From Omphiscola glabra (lineage: Eukaryota; Mollusca; Gastropoda; Lymnaeidae), in assembly GCA_964017045.1 (NCBI GenBank), contig OZ024807.1, forward strand, positions 6,386,481 to 6,450,480: DNA of 64,000 nt. Direction: 5' to 3'. A program made the position numbers and the translations under genes. How positions within the stretch are numbered: the stretch's first letter is position 1; every line of letters starts with the position of its first letter. This document shows positions 44,368-56,784 of the stretch, in pieces. The notes under the pieces were generated by a model. It had not been told where the DNA came from. It made no database searches and saw only the letters and a list, made by a program, of their open reading frames with translations.

Positions 44368-44575
44368 GTGTCTGTCACTTTGTCTGTCACTTTGTCTCCC
44401 AATCGCCCAATGCGTCTGTCACTTTGTCTCCCAATCGCCCAATGTGTCTGTCATTTTGTCTGTCACTTTGTCTCCCAATCGCCCAATGCGTCTGTCATTC
44501 TGTCTGTCATTTTTTCTCTCATTATGTCTCCCGTTGTGTCTCCCATTGTGTCTCCTGCTGTGTCTCACATTCATT
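44368..44575. repeat. TCTGTCACTTTGTCTCCCAA repeat
   Basis: Three full 32-46 bp units pair GTCTGTCACTTTGTCTCCCA with ATCGCCCAATGCG. Shorter GTCTCCCATTGT units follow. Confidence 0.9.
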
Positions 44576-44745
44576 CTATCCGGAGCTGTGTGCACCACAC
44601 GTTGAAGATAGACAGGTGCGTTGTGCCTGGTGTGTTATATCAACTAACAAAGCAACTAGCGACACACTATGCTGTCTTCTGATTTCAAGTTGTCTTTCGA
44701 TTCATTAACCCTTTGCACTCTAGTGGTAGGCAAGTGTATATTATG

Positions 44746-44803
44746 TTTCTTCTATAGTTTGAGGGCCCACGATCAATGTATTGATCATTCCGGCTCCTAT
44801 GTT
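44746..44803 (-). mobile_element. Retroposon 3' tail with palindrome, copy 2
   Basis: On the minus strand GGAGCCGGAATGATCAATAC, ATTGATCGTGGGCCCTCAA, then a short AGAAGAAA tail. Same module as 36136-36205, with one central base change in the 16-bp palindrome (44771-44786). Confidence 0.58.
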
Positions 44804-46865
44804 TAAGTGGGCCTACAACGTGTTTCCTTTTGCAGTAAGTCATGCCACATTACTTAAATAGATGAGGAAATAGTAGAGACTATGTGGAAGATGCGAGAAA
44901 GAAATTTCTTGTACTCAGGTCCATTTTCTTTAACAATAGGCAAAGACTAGGCGGAAAAATTGCATTTATATCTATTGCATTTATCCTTCTGGTCTCAATG
45001 TTTGGAGTGAAGGGGAGGGGGCATCAATTTTCATTTCCCACCTCCGCCTAGGACGAGAAAGCGCGACTAAAGGCCTAGAAACACAACTTTTATTACGAGA
45101 TACTATAATAACATTTAGTTTTGCTTTACACTTTCTGTATCCATAAAAGCTTCTCAAACGGTGTCCTGGATACGTCGAGAAAAAAAACAAAATTCGAAAA
45201 GAAAAAATAGTTGTTAAAAAAAAAACACAAAAAGAAAGAAAAAAAATGCTTTAAAAAGTATCGGTACTAACGGCAGAAACAAAATTCTGCAGACGTGAAA
45301 AGACTCCATGATTCAATACGATGAGCTGGTGGTGTAATCCATCGTCGATAAAGTAAACACATATTTTCAGAGTGACTGGAGTAGTTTCAGAGTGACAGAC
45401 ATCTTTACGACAACACACAACCTCAACAGTTGCACCTTATTCTCCCTGAAGAGATGAACGTCTCAAAAAGCGGGGAGGAAAAGGGGGGGGGGGTGTTGGT
45501 TGCATCTTAGCTCCTTGTGGGGGAGACCAGCTCTCCAAGAAAACATCCCCCAATTTGTTCTTGGGGGCAAACGCTCAGAATTCCTGAAATAAAGAATGAG
45601 AAATATGGCGCACCCCGCAAGACGTCGACGTGGCACGTACATACGTACGTCTTCGAGCATTGTAGAGGATGGTTCTCTGTTGTGCAGATTGTCATCTGCG
45701 GCTCTGTAGCACATGCATGACGTATCACTGTTTGTTTGCCAGGAGCCCCACTGTTGCCGGGATGGTCATGAGCATCTGTGTCCGCCCCTCAGACTGGGGA
45801 GGGGGGAGTATTGGGGGTGAGGTGGGTAGTCGTATAGCGTCTAAAACAAATCATGTTTGGTGAGGTGAGTGTTGATGAGTGGTCGTTAAAGTGTGTGTAT
45901 TGGGAGGGGGTGGGGGGTTGTTGCTCGGGCAAAGATAGAATTAGTGAGTTTCTGTTTGTCGAGATCTGGTAGTTTTAGGCCGGGGGGGGGGGGATGTTGT
46001 AGTTTTCGTTTGTTTGTTTAGTGCAATTTCAGCCTTGAGTCACAAAAGCTCAGTCAATTTTAATTTTCTGAGGCACTCAAGTTCAGGCAATTGTAATCTT
46101 CTGTGTCTGCTTCTGATAATATTGTCTACTGCATACAATGGGACGAAGCCATTGCTGCAGATGAGAACTATTCTTCACCAACACGGTGATTGTAAACGTT
46201 TTTTTACTGATTTAACCACACACACACAAAAAAAGTAAAACTCATGACGTCATGTCTTAGTCGTTAATTATCCGGATCATGATCCAACCAACGTGTACAA
46301 TTAACATCCCACCCGCCCAACCACCCCGTTTTGTATTCGAGTAAACTTTCTGCTGCCGATTCTTCTTCCCCCAAACACTTGAAGCACACGCCGTTCTACA
46401 GCTCCGCCCCTGGCTCTGAACGAGAGAGGGGGGGGGGGGGTCCTTGTTTAAATAATATGCGCTCCTCGCGACTCGGTAATTCGGCCATCAGCTCGGCACT
46501 TGTTTATTTGTGGACATCTCGTACAAGAGCTTATTCTGCGCTCGTGGTCCCGGCTTAATGCTGCGGTAAACCACGGTACGAGCGACGGGCAATGCTCATC
46601 TGTTCTGGGCTTTTGATGAGAGTTTAGTGTTGTTGATGCGTCAACCGGCCGAGGGATGAGGGGGCGGGAGGGAGGGGGGGCACTTGAGAATTGGGGTGAT
46701 ATGTAAAATATCATACGTTTAATATCGGTTAGAGATCGGTGTTGGGAGAATGATGAGTTGAATGGGTCGTATTTGCTTTGTTTTTTTACCATCTTCATGA
46801 GTCGGTGAAGCAATGGCCCAAGATGTCTTGAATATTCAAATATGTATTTTGTTGAATGTTCCATT
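44804..46865. other. Non-coding stretch, no gene seen
   Basis: About 2 kb of mostly unique DNA with G-runs near 45485, 45980 and 46430. CATGACGTCATG (46243-46254) is a 12-bp palindrome with a CRE core. Frames of 60-140 codons overlap and none is recognised. Confidence 0.5.
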
Positions 46866-47430
46866 GTCAATGTCTTTTAAATGTTCAAATGTGGATGTCT
46901 TTTAAATGTTCAAATGTGGGTGTCTTTTAAATGTTCAAATGTGGATGTCTTTTAAATGTTCAAATGTGGATGTCTTTTAAATGTTCAAATTTGGATGTCT
47001 TTTAAATGTTCAAATGTGGATGTCTTTTAAATGTTCAAATGTGAATGTCTTTTAAATGTTCAAATTTGGATGTCTTTTAAATGTTCAAATGTGAATGTCT
47101 TTTAAATGTTCAAATGTGGATGTCTTTTAAATGTTCAAATGTGGATGTCTTTTAAATGTTCAAATGTGAATGTCTTTTAAATGTTCAAATTTGGATGTCT
47201 TTTAAATGTTCAAATGTGGATGTCTTTTAAATGTTCAAATGTGAATGTCTTTTAAATGTTCAAATTTGGATGTCTTTTAAATGTTCAAATGTGGATGTCT
47301 TTTAAATGTTCAAATTTGGATGTCTTTTAAATGTTCAAATGTGGATGTCTTTTAAATGTTCAAATGTGGATGTCTTTTCAATTTTCAAATGTGGATTTCT
47401 TTTATTGTTCCATGTGGATGTCTTTTAAAT
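46866..47430. repeat. 25-bp minisatellite
   Basis: About 22 copies of GGATGTCTTTTAAATGTTCA plus AATGT, with GTGAA and TTTGG variants in a recurring order. The last units are diverged, and the array ends exactly where a SPIN-like element begins. Confidence 0.96.
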
Positions 47431-47556
47431 CAGTGGTTCTCAACCTTGCTATGGCCGCGACCCTTTAATACAGTTCATCGTGTTCTGGCGTCCCCCCAGG
47501 CTCAAAATTATTTTCGGTTATACTTCATAACTATATAGCATATGTGTTTTCAGGTG
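47431..47556 (+). mobile_element. SPIN-like hAT element, copy 4, 3' truncated
   Basis: Starts CAGTGGTTCTCAACCTTGCT and continues with GGCCGCGACCCTTTAATACA and ATACTTCATAACTATATAGC, then stops after GTGTTTTCAGGTGCTTA. The right third, including the 3' inverted repeat, is missing. The left edge follows TCTTTTAAAT, the unit of the 25-bp array, so it inserted into that array and the far side was later lost. Confidence 0.8.
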
Positions 47557-48017
47557 CTTATGTTCCTAACGGTGATACCTTTATAAAGCAAGTAGTTGGT
47601 ATGGGCGAAAGATTAGGGGGGGGGGGGGGTTGAATGTGAAAAGACGTAAAGAACAACTGGGTAAGCTTACATGCTGGACAGTAATGAGCATGTCGGCGTT
47701 TATGTGGTGTGAAGTGTAGCGGCAGGAAGACATCGTTTATTTGACGGCAGTTCTCATTTGTTATGCTCACGTGTAAGTGGATGTCCGCTGAATTTATAAC
47801 AGTGGGAATGTGAATTGTTTTTGGGTTTGGGGGGGGGGGGGTGGGGAGGAACGAGTATCTGAGGTAAGGAATAGCGTGAGTGAGGTTGGGAAATGGATTG
47901 GTGGGGGTGGGGGAGCGTGTGGAGATGGGGAGAAGGGGTGTTTTGAGAGCGGGGCGGATGTGAAGAGAAGGTTGATGTCAGTCTGTGGATATGTTAAAAT
48001 CTGATATGTGCATATTG
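47557..48017. other. Non-coding stretch, G-rich
   Basis: G-runs near 47617 and 47830, and a G-rich patch to 47960. No gene. Confidence 0.5.
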
Positions 48018-48460
48018 GGAGAACGGTTGTTTGGAGAAGTGGGGATCGGATGGTTAGAGAATTGGAGAACGGATGGTTAGAGAACGGGAGAACGGATGGT
48101 TAGAGAACGGGAGAACGGATGGTTAGAGAACGGGAGAACGGATGGTTAGAGAACGGGAGAACGGATGGTTAGAGAACGGGAGAACGGATGGTTAGAGAAC
48201 GGGAGAACGGATGGTTAGAGAACGGGAGAACGGATGGTTAGAGAACGGGAGAACGGATGGTTAGAGAATTGGAGAACGGATGGTTAGAGAATTGGAGAAC
48301 GGATGGTTAGAGAATTGGAGATCGGATGGTTAGAGAATTGGAGAACGGATGGTTAGAGAATTGGAGAACGGATGGTTAGAGAATTGGAGAACGGATGGTT
48401 GGAGAATTGGAGAACGGATTGTTAGATAATTGGAGAACGGATTTTTAGAGTTGAGGAGAA
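48018..48460. repeat. 23-bp minisatellite
   Basis: About 17 copies of GGTTAGAGAACGGGAGAACG plus GAT. The left block has GAACGG and the right block GAATTGG, so two subtypes expanded separately. Edge units are diverged. Confidence 0.96.
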
Positions 48461-48627
48461 TGGATGTTAAGAGATTGAGCTATCGAACTGTGAGGAGATG
48501 GGGGAAATAGATTGGGGGTGGGGCTCGACTGGCATATTATAGAGAAAAAACGAGACTGTCGCAATTATAAATTAACGTTTCTAAGAATGTTTTAACATTT
48601 CAATTTTGAACTCATGAATAATTAGAT

Positions 48628-48800
48628 TGAAGATCAGAATTGTGGTCCTCGTGCCCATACAGGGCCGGGACTAGGGTGAAAATTGAAGACCATAACTGTG
48701 GTCCCCGTGCAGGGCCGGGACAAGGGTGAAAATTGAAGATCAGAATTGTGGTCCTCGTGCTCATGCAGGGCCGGGACAAGGGTGGGACACACGAGACACT
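48628..48800. repeat. About 60-bp tandem repeat, three copies
   Basis: CAGGGCCGGGACAAGGGTG, AAAATTGAAGATCAGAATTG and TGGTCCTCGTGC recur three times with small indels. CAGGGCCGGGAC resembles a hAT terminus, but no matching inverted end is present. Confidence 0.85.
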
Positions 48801-48954
48801 AGCCTCGGGTGAACAATGGGAAAGGACACCAAATTGATGAGAGATACTTAATAATTAATTTTCTTTTAAACGTATACAACGGCGCGTACATTTATATTCT
48901 TGAGTCTGGTAAAAAAAAATGCCTCTAGCTCCGGCTGTGGTCCAGCTGTCACTG

Positions 48955-49113
48955 TCCCGCTGTCACACTCCAGCTGTCACACTCCAGCTGTCACACTCCA
49001 GCTGTCACACTCCAGCTATCACACTCCAGCTGTCACAGTCCAGCTGTCACACTTCATTTGTCACACTCCAGTTGTCACAATCCAGCTGTCACAGTCCAGC
49101 TGTCACACTCCAG
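48955..49113. repeat. 14-bp minisatellite carrying CAGCTG
   Basis: About eleven copies of CAGCTGTCACACTC. Most contain the E-box palindrome CAGCTG at 14-bp spacing. Confidence 0.95.
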
Positions 49114-49767
49114 CTCTATGTTTGCTAGCAGTGTGAACCGTCATCAATTAATGTAGAGATTTGGACCAGAAACTGCATGACAAAGAAGTACAAAGATGTA
49201 TCCGGATTGCATGTCAATCATATTGTGGACATGATGAGCGCAATGCTCAGAACTTTCATTACACAACACCCACAAGGGAAGGTGCCACCTCGCCCCATGA
49301 AATCTTACAAAAAAGCTAGAGTCCCAGAGGTGTGCAGATTGTGCCATTGCTTACTGATTTGTGCTGGACCACTCGGGTCGGGCCTGGATGCACCAATCAG
49401 TTAATGGATACGGACACGAGAAACGCCACGTAATGGAAGTGCGCTGGGCTGGGAGACATGTCTGTTGTACTTGCTTGCTCTCAGCCACCCGTTCCACCCA
49501 CCCCGCCCCCTTTTGTCCTGTTATCTTCTACCAATTCTTAAATGTTCTCTGCGGCCTCACATCCCCACTGCTATCGGTGTTCAACTGCCCAGTCACACAC
49601 TTCCTTTTCGTCTCCTCTCAGAAATAGCCACACTGTCGTACCGATCCCACTTATTCTTATCCCCCTTCCCCGTTCTTTAAAACTTAACCCCCCCCCCCCC
49701 AATTGTTGTATTCTTTTGCGAGGTCCATTTTATAACAACTGACACTCCACGCCCCATATCGAATGAA
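49114..49767. other. Non-coding stretch, no gene seen
   Basis: C-run near 49690. Overlapping frames of 66-88 codons, unrecognised. Confidence 0.5.
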
Positions 49768-49905
49768 GGCCTTTCCCATTGGAATACCATATTCCCATTG
49801 GAATGCCATCTTCCCATTGGAATACCATCTTCCCATTGGAATACCATCTTCCCATTGGAATACCATCTTCCCATTGGAATACCATCTTCCCATTGGAATA
49901 CCATC
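49768..49905. repeat. 19-bp minisatellite
   Basis: Seven copies of TTCCCATTGGAATACCATC. Confidence 0.94.
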
Positions 49906-49967
49906 TGAAAAACCTACTCGCCTCAAATGCTGCAACAAAAAAATTGTCTCAACCAAGAATAAGTTTC

Positions 49968-50320
49968 CCAACAAAAACAATGGTTTCCAACCAAAACATC
50001 CTTTTCCCAACCTTAACATCATTTTCCCAACCTTAACATCATTTTCCCAACCTTAACATCATTTTCCCAACCACAACATCCTTTTGCCAACAAATTTGTT
50101 TTATCAACCACCGCTCGTCCCCTTCTCTAAACCACTCATCACTCTGTCTCTCTGAGTCGCACATAATATTTCTCTCAACCACATAACCCGTATCATCACC
50201 CCCTATCAACCACACACTCGCCCCCCCCCCCCATGAAATATCACCCCCTATCAACCACACACACCCCTTCCCAAATATCACTCCTATCAACCACACACAC
50301 TCCGCCAGCCCCACTAACAA
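49968..50320. repeat. 21-bp repeat and CTATCAACCACACAC repeat
   Basis: Four to five copies of CAACCTTAACATCATTTTCC (to about 50090), then degenerate CAACCAC and TATCAACCACACACAC units to 50300 with a C-run near 50221. Confidence 0.85.
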
Positions 50321-50796
50321 ATCACATTCCTTGCGCTTCATTCTTAGGGGCACCAAACACAAAAATATCCATTAATAATTAGATATTGGCTCGGCAACAC
50401 ACTTAGAAAAGACACTTGGGATTTCTTCAAGGGAAATCATTCTCGACGCAACCAATTCATTCCGGGATCTTGTCTTACATTTTTTCCCGCGCGAACTGTC
50501 TGAGGAAATGACGTGAGTAGATTGATGCAAAAACTCAAATTTGCAAAACGAAACTGCGCCATCTGCAGTACAAAGTTAGTTGAGTCCATTTTGATTTTCG
50601 CCCTTTCCAGTGTAACATCATCAATAGTTTTAAAAGGATAACGCAATGGAACCTTTTTTATTTTATTTTTACCTGAAATGAGCTGGAGTCGAGGATGTAA
50701 ATATATCCATGGATACTGCTCTGGGTTGAGGATCTGCTTTTGGAAAACAAGCCAATTACGACAATTGCCTGAGGCTTTGTTTCTTCAAGTCATGAA
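50321..50796. other. Non-coding stretch, no gene seen
   Basis: Unique DNA. A 69-codon minus frame is unrecognised. Confidence 0.5.
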
Positions 50797-51335
50797 ATAC
50801 TGTTAGCTCACAGAAGCGTGGTCAACTAACTAGCTCACAGAAGCGTGGTCAACTAACTAGCTCACAGAAGCGTAGTGAACTAACTGGCTCATAGAAGCGT
50901 AGTCAACTAGCTCATAGAAGCGTAGTCAACTAGCTCATAGAAGCGTAGTCAACTAACTAGCTCACAGAAGCGTAGTCAACTAGCTCATATAAGCGTAGTC
51001 AACTAACTAGCTCACAGAAGCGTAGTGAACTAACTAGCTTACAGATTCGTAGTCAACTAACTAGCTCACAGAAGCGTAGTCAACTAACTCGCTCACAGAA
51101 GCGTAGTCAACTAACTAGCTCACAGAAGCGTAGTCAACTAACTGGCTCACAGAAGCGTAGTCAACTAACTAGCTCACAGAAGCGTAGTCAACTAACTAGC
51201 TCACAGAAGCGTAGTCAACTAACTAGCTCACAGAAGCGTAGTCAACTAACTAGCTCACAGAAGCGTAGTCAACTAACTGGCTCATAGAAGCGTAGTCAAC
51301 TAACTAGCTCACAGAAGCGTAGTCTACTAGTCATG
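50797..51335. repeat. 27-bp minisatellite
   Basis: About 20 copies of CTAGCTCACAGAAGCGTAGT plus CAACTAA. Some units lack the final eight bases (CTAACTAG), giving alternating 19 and 27 bp spacing near 50900-51000. Confidence 0.95.
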
Positions 51336-51394
51336 ACATACTGCCTGCTCGCAGAGGCGCAGTCAACTAGTCTGTTTTTCAAGATGGAGCCGCA

Positions 51395-51482
51395 AATGTT
51401 GGCTCACAGATACCCTGTCATCTACTTGAGTCACAGAGATGTTGCCTCAAATGTTGGCTCACATATACGCTGTCATCTATAG
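51395..51482. repeat. 50-60 bp imperfect duplication
   Basis: AATGTTGGCTCACA followed by TACNCTGTCATCTA occurs twice. Confidence 0.75.
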
Positions 51483-52227
51483 TTAACACTTGGATGTGTT
51501 CCAATATTCTCGCGGAGAAGGGCAAAAGTGCGCGTAGCAAGAGATTCGGACACCTTTAAGAATAAACATATCTAATTGTATGCAGCGCTATCATCTTAAC
51601 ATATCGCTCACCACAGTATTAAAACATTAATCAGATTCCGACATTGCGCACCGATTTAGCACATACAATTTTATTTTGGGTGTGTGTGGGGGGGGGGGGG
51701 GGGGGGGGCTTTGCGTCTCGGGACCTTATTATATTATTCCTGTTAATCAGACTCCATGGCGACGGTCTCGCGATTACACCCAACAGCCTTTACGCATTTC
51801 CGGCGTAAATTGGAGCGTAAATTGCTATTCTTTCTATATGCAGAATCTGAATGAAAGCTCAGATAAAATTCTCATCGTTTTTTTGTTTTGTTTTGTTTTT
51901 TGTATGCGGTGAATGTTACAAATCTTTGAGGGGCGCCTTTGATGTTACGTTACGACGTTTATAAGAGATTGTTTTTGTGGGGAGTGAACGCTAGCGCCCC
52001 GGGCAGTTGTGTTTTTTAAAAAAAATGGGGAGGGGAGGGGTAAATAGAAATTAATCATGTCATATAAATAACTCAACTGGACGTGCCTCGAGATTTCCTC
52101 GTGAACCGAAGGTTTGAAGGTTCGCCCCGTTTGATGATATCATCTGTGAGAAGAAATGGTGTTGTTGAAAAAAATTAAATAATTATAGCAGAGCTTATAT
52201 ATCTTTCGTTAGTGAGGCATCATCACT
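51483..52227. other. Non-coding stretch, no gene seen
   Basis: Contains a G-run of about 21 (51688-51708). No gene. Confidence 0.5.
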
Positions 52228-52830
52228 CTAAAGGGCATGTTCGATCCAAAAGGCAAGGTCCATCCAAAAGGCATTGTCCATCCAAAAGGCATGGTCTATG
52301 ATCTCTTCAAAAGGCATGGTTTATCCAAAAGGCATGATCCATCCAAAAGGCATGGCCCATGATCCATCCAAAAGGCATGGTCCATGATCCATCCAAAAGG
52401 CATGGTCCATGATCCATCCAAAAGGCATGGTCCATGATCACTCCAAAAGGCATGATCCATGGTCACTCCAAAAGGCACGGTCCATGATCACTCCAAAAGG
52501 CATGATCGATCCAAAAGGTATGGTCCATCCAAAAGGCATGATCGATCCAAAAGGCATGATCGATCCAAAAGGTATGGTCCATCCAAAAGGTATGGTCCAT
52601 CCAAAAGGCATGATCGATCCAAAAGGTATGGTCCATCCAAAAGGCATGAACGATTCGAAAGGCATGATCGATCCAAAAGGTATAGTCCATCCAAAAGGCA
52701 TGGTCCATCCAAAAGGCATGGTCCATCCAAAAGGCATGGTCCATCCAAAAGGCATGGTCCATCCAAAAGGCATGATCGATCCAAAAGGTATGGTCCATCC
52801 AAAAGGCATGGTCCATCCAAAAGGCATACA
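52228..52830. repeat. 18-bp minisatellite, about 33 copies
   Basis: Units of CCAAAAGGCATGGTCCAT, CCAAAAGGCATGATCGAT and CCAAAAGGTATGGTCCAT. At the left, longer units with an extra GATCCAT or GATCACT alternate. Frames of up to 172 codons on both strands are repeat-derived. Confidence 0.97.
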
Positions 52831-53267
52831 TGAATCGGCGTCTATTTTTGTGTGCTCCAATATATGCCATTTTATAACGGAGGAAATCATCAGCTATAGA
52901 AGATCTGTGTCCAGAGAGCACGTATAGTTAAACGTGTTAGAACCAACCTTTACGACTCAATTTTACCCATTACTGGTGAGGGAGAATCTTATTTGATCAT
53001 TGATCTGTATGTCTTTTTTAAAGAAAAAAAAAGCATATATAAATACGATCTGTTGAGTTATTTGAATCAAGGGATGTGCATATCTTATACAAGCATTGTG
53101 GGATTAAATTTGGAGCCTGTTGCTCATCTGTGTGGTGCTGTGAGAATAGAAGAAATGTGTGTGGGGAAAGGGGGGGGGGGGTGTTGAGGATTCAAACAAG
53201 GCCCTTTCATTATTGATTTCCAAATATACGATTTTTTTTTCATTTTTAAATATACCTACTGGGGGAG
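52831..53267. other. Non-coding stretch, no gene seen
   Basis: Unique DNA. G-run near 53169. Confidence 0.5.
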
Positions 53268-53490
53268 ATGGAGGGGGCAGGAGGAAGAGAGTGGTGGAGA
53301 GGGAGAGAGTGGTGGAGAGTGAGAGAGATTGTGAAGAGGGATTGAGTGGGGGCTGAATAAAAGGAGGGGAGTGGAGGGAGAGAGAGGGGAGGAGTGAGTG
53401 AGCTGTGGAGTGGGGAGTGAGCGGGATTGAATGGAAGGAGGGGAGTTAAGGGAGTAAGGGGGAGGAGGGAGTAAGATGGAGGGGAGGGAA
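53268..53490. repeat. Purine-rich GGAGAGGGAGAGAGTGG tract
   Basis: Nearly pyrimidine-free on the plus strand, with recurring GGTGGAGAG, GAGTGGAGG and GGAGGGGAG. Mirror-like purine tracts of this kind can form triplex DNA. Confidence 0.85.
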
Positions 53491-54591
53491 AGATAACATT
53501 TTACTTGCATCATTTTGCATTGAACTCCTGTCGTCTCTCTGTGTCTCGCATATCAGTTTAGTCCCTGGTCGTTTTAATGGGGTGTTCAGAGGCCCTAGGT
53601 GGTGGGGGGTGTGTGTGGGGCTAAAACTGTCGATACTTGCACGTCTTCACGGGAACAAGCCCCAATGCCTGTCTGTGCTTCAATATAGAAGTCATATGTC
53701 TGTCTACGGCCTGCTTTAGTAGTCAAAAGTCAATGTTTTGTTATTTTCTTCATTTCTCAGCGAAATGTCCAATCATAGATCTGGCAATGATAGACCAACT
53801 TCAACACAACACTGTCACTACATGATTAATACGAAATCTTCTACATTTCAATTATTCTGTCTCCAAGAAGAAATAATCTTATCTTCCGGTGGTCCGAAAT
53901 CTCATCTCGCTCGCCCTACAGTTTGCATGAGGCGAGACTTTGCCTCTTGCTGTCTGATACTGACATATTACCGCTGAAACACGCAGAAGCACGATCGAGA
54001 CATCAAGTATGTATGAATCAAGTTTTTAAACCATTTTTTTTGTTGTTGTTGCTCATTTCATAGTCGTTAGCCAACTCCCTTCCCTTCAACATCATTGCAT
54101 TTATTGGCTTCTTATAATTTCCCCCTTCGCCCCCCCCCCTCCCCAAATCCCGAGACAAATGAATTTCAATGAAATCAAAATAAATGTAAATCACTGTGAC
54201 GCGTGAAGGCGCCATAAGTGTTTATCTCTTCTGATACACAGTTATCGAGTAGAATAATTTGTTTAGTTGCTTTCACCTCGCCCAGACTTCCGGTCTAAGG
54301 TTCTTACGACGTCATCTCAACTGTAGTCGACTCCCGTCTATCTCCGTTGTTCAGGGTACTCATCTACACAAGAAGTCGAATAATCTACTGTCGGTCGTAA
54401 GCGATAGAAAATACCATGACAAACATGTTTCATCTGGACGCGTCGAAATCAGTCTTGGTCACCGAGAGCGAAAATAAGACATCTGTACTGTGATCACATA
54501 TAACATGTAGCTTGTATACACCCTGACCGGAGCTCCCACTACAAGTTTTAACACGTCATCTGTATTAAAATATCTGAGTCGCGGTCTGGTC
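53491..54591. other. Non-coding stretch, no gene seen
   Basis: Unique DNA with frames of 60-79 codons, none recognised. C-run near 54131. Confidence 0.5.
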
Positions 54592-54665
54592 GAGGAGTGA
54601 ATCTCTTGACAGTCAAGGCGAGAGGGTGAATCTCTTGACAGTCAAGGCGAGGGGTGAATCTCTTT
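54592..54665. repeat. 27-bp tandem repeat, three copies
   Basis: GTGAATCTCTTGACAGTCAA plus GGCGAG, with the last copy partial. Confidence 0.88.
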
Positions 54666-54724
54666 TAGGAAGTCAACGTTGCTCCCACAGTTTGTTGAAA
54701 TATACCAAAGAACATAGTCCCATG

Positions 54725-54900
54725 TTTGGTTCTATTTGTGACCTTCCTTCCCTGTGACCTCCCTTCATTGTGACCTCCCGCTGCTGTGACTGTCCTCCCT
54801 TCGCTGTGACCTCCCTTTGCTGTAACCTCCCTTTGCTGTGACCTCCCTTCGCCGTGACATCCCTTCGCTGTGACCTCCCTTCGCTGTGACCCCCCTTCGT
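54725..54900. repeat. 16-bp minisatellite
   Basis: About eleven copies of TGTGACCTCCCTTCGC, with a few TTTGC or CATTG variants. Confidence 0.94.
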
Positions 54901-56784
54901 GCGCCTTTCTGATCTTATATTTTTGTGAGCTAACGTTTCTGGGGTTGTGTGACTTTGTGATATTGTCTTTCTGAAATGTGTCTTACTTATCATATTTTAT
55001 CTGATGTTTGTAACCAAACTCCATTCATACGATTCATAACATATTACATACATATTATTAGTATAATAAATAACGAAACAAAAAAATATACCATATCGGT
55101 TTTTATTCATTTCAATTCAAAGAAACGGATATTCCCTTGACCCTCAATGCATTTCTAAAGTCAGGGCTGTATTTAGCAAACGCGGTTTGGGGGGGGGGGG
55201 GGGCGGGTGGTGTTTGAGTTTCGGGATAGTTAAAAGACCCCTGCACACACACTGTCCAGATTACTCGGGCCTGTTATTGCAAACATCGGCGTCGCTGAGA
55301 TGAAATCCCATTACAGTCTTTGCGTGGCTTCCCTGTCCAAGCAGTGGCCATTTCATTTGCTGGGATCGGAGCCCGACCAGTCATCGATACTTATTTGATT
55401 TGCGGCTTTTTTTTGGCGACCACTGCTTCGGAGTCCTGGTACTAGCAAGTACCGGACAGGTCCGAGTACTGACGGGCGACGTCGAATACGCTGCTAGTGA
55501 GTACCGTAGTCGTAGTATAAGTAATGTGTATGCCTTAAGGTATTGAAAATAAGCACCAACGTGTGTGTCGCTCGGTTGTGAAAACGAACTTTTGTAACTG
55601 TGGTCAATTAATAGAGTTAGGTCTTTGTTTAAGAACCTAATGACGATGGTGTGGTTTTTAGAACAATTTTTTTTTAAAAATTAAAATGTGTCTTTTTAAA
55701 AATAACTTTGTCAGTTGTTGACAGTTGGTGACAGTTGGTGACAGTCTAAAGCTATCCATCGATCTGTTTTAATGCATGCGGCGACGGATGCATTTTGACC
55801 GCTTAGATTTAATTTAAAATATAGCATTAGAACATTTTTTATCGATCTTGAAACAATAGCCTGATTAGTCCAACGCATTTACCCCCCCCCCCCCTTTTTC
55901 CGCCCTCTCCAACGATCCAGCATTAACTCTGCCTTTTTAATGATCCGTGACACGCTATGCTGAAAGTAATCGATGTTTAAAATAAAATACATAAACATAT
56001 ATCGATACCCGCCGCGTAATGGTGTCCGCCCTAGTCTTAACGTACGTGCTAGATTTACTGCAGAAATTCGCGACACTTCGATTTGGACTGATTAGATTCT
56101 TTCAGACTGTTCAATACAAATCAAGTTGGCTCTATCGCCAGAATCTCCTTCCTCGCCTTCCCCCCCCCAACCCAACCCGTCCCCCCAGCCCCATTTACGA
56201 ACAACTTCTCCTTTCGGTGATCACACCAACTCGCTCCTGCCTCCTTCTGGTTAAATTGATTCACACATATTCTAGCAGACACTGACCGAACTCATGTAAG
56301 TTTTACCTCCCCCCCCCCAACCCCTTTTATAATTACCATGAAAATAATCTATCAATTTTAATGAAATTTAAACACTACATAATTATATCTCAATAAGAAG
56401 GCCTTGAAAAGAAAGACAAAATGTCAAAGAATTTCCAAGAAACAAAATTCAATTATTTTTTTTTAAAAATACTTTGTCCTTCGTACGTTAAAGAATAGTC
56501 ACGTGCTCTGGTAGCAAATGCCCTTATGATACTTAAAGGTAACGACTTCGGATGTTGCCCACGTTTCAACTATCCCTTATGTGACCCTACTCTGCGGCCT
56601 TTTATATGTGCTCCTTTGTTTGGTCCTTTCTTATGACCCTACACAGTGGACACATTTCAGTGGAAATGACGGTTGTCATTGCCGGCGGACATTGGTAGTG
56701 GACACTGGCGGTGGACATTCTATGCAAAGAGATATGTGATTGCTGTTATTTATCCACAAGCGTGAAATTTATTTCAATTTTATT
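54901..56784. other. Non-coding stretch, no gene seen
   Basis: About 1.9 kb of mostly unique DNA. A 14-G run lies near 55190, a C-run near 55881, and three GACAGTTGGT units near 55718. No gene recognised. Confidence 0.5.

Noticed and set aside
44079..44402. 107-codon minus-strand frame and overlapping plus-strand frames
   Set aside because: Frames on both strands are open over the same GC-richer patch, none resembles a known family, and one runs into a tandem repeat.
48660..48800. hAT element suggested by CAGGGCCGGGAC
   Set aside because: The phrase recurs as part of a tandem repeat of about 60 bp and has no inverted partner or target duplication.
52409..52927. 172-codon KGMVHP repeat protein
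   Set aside because: Product of the 18-bp array. Frames of similar length exist on the opposite strand.
53268..53490. Serine/proline-rich minus-strand protein
   Set aside because: The frame is a by-product of a purine-only tract and lacks non-repetitive sequence.
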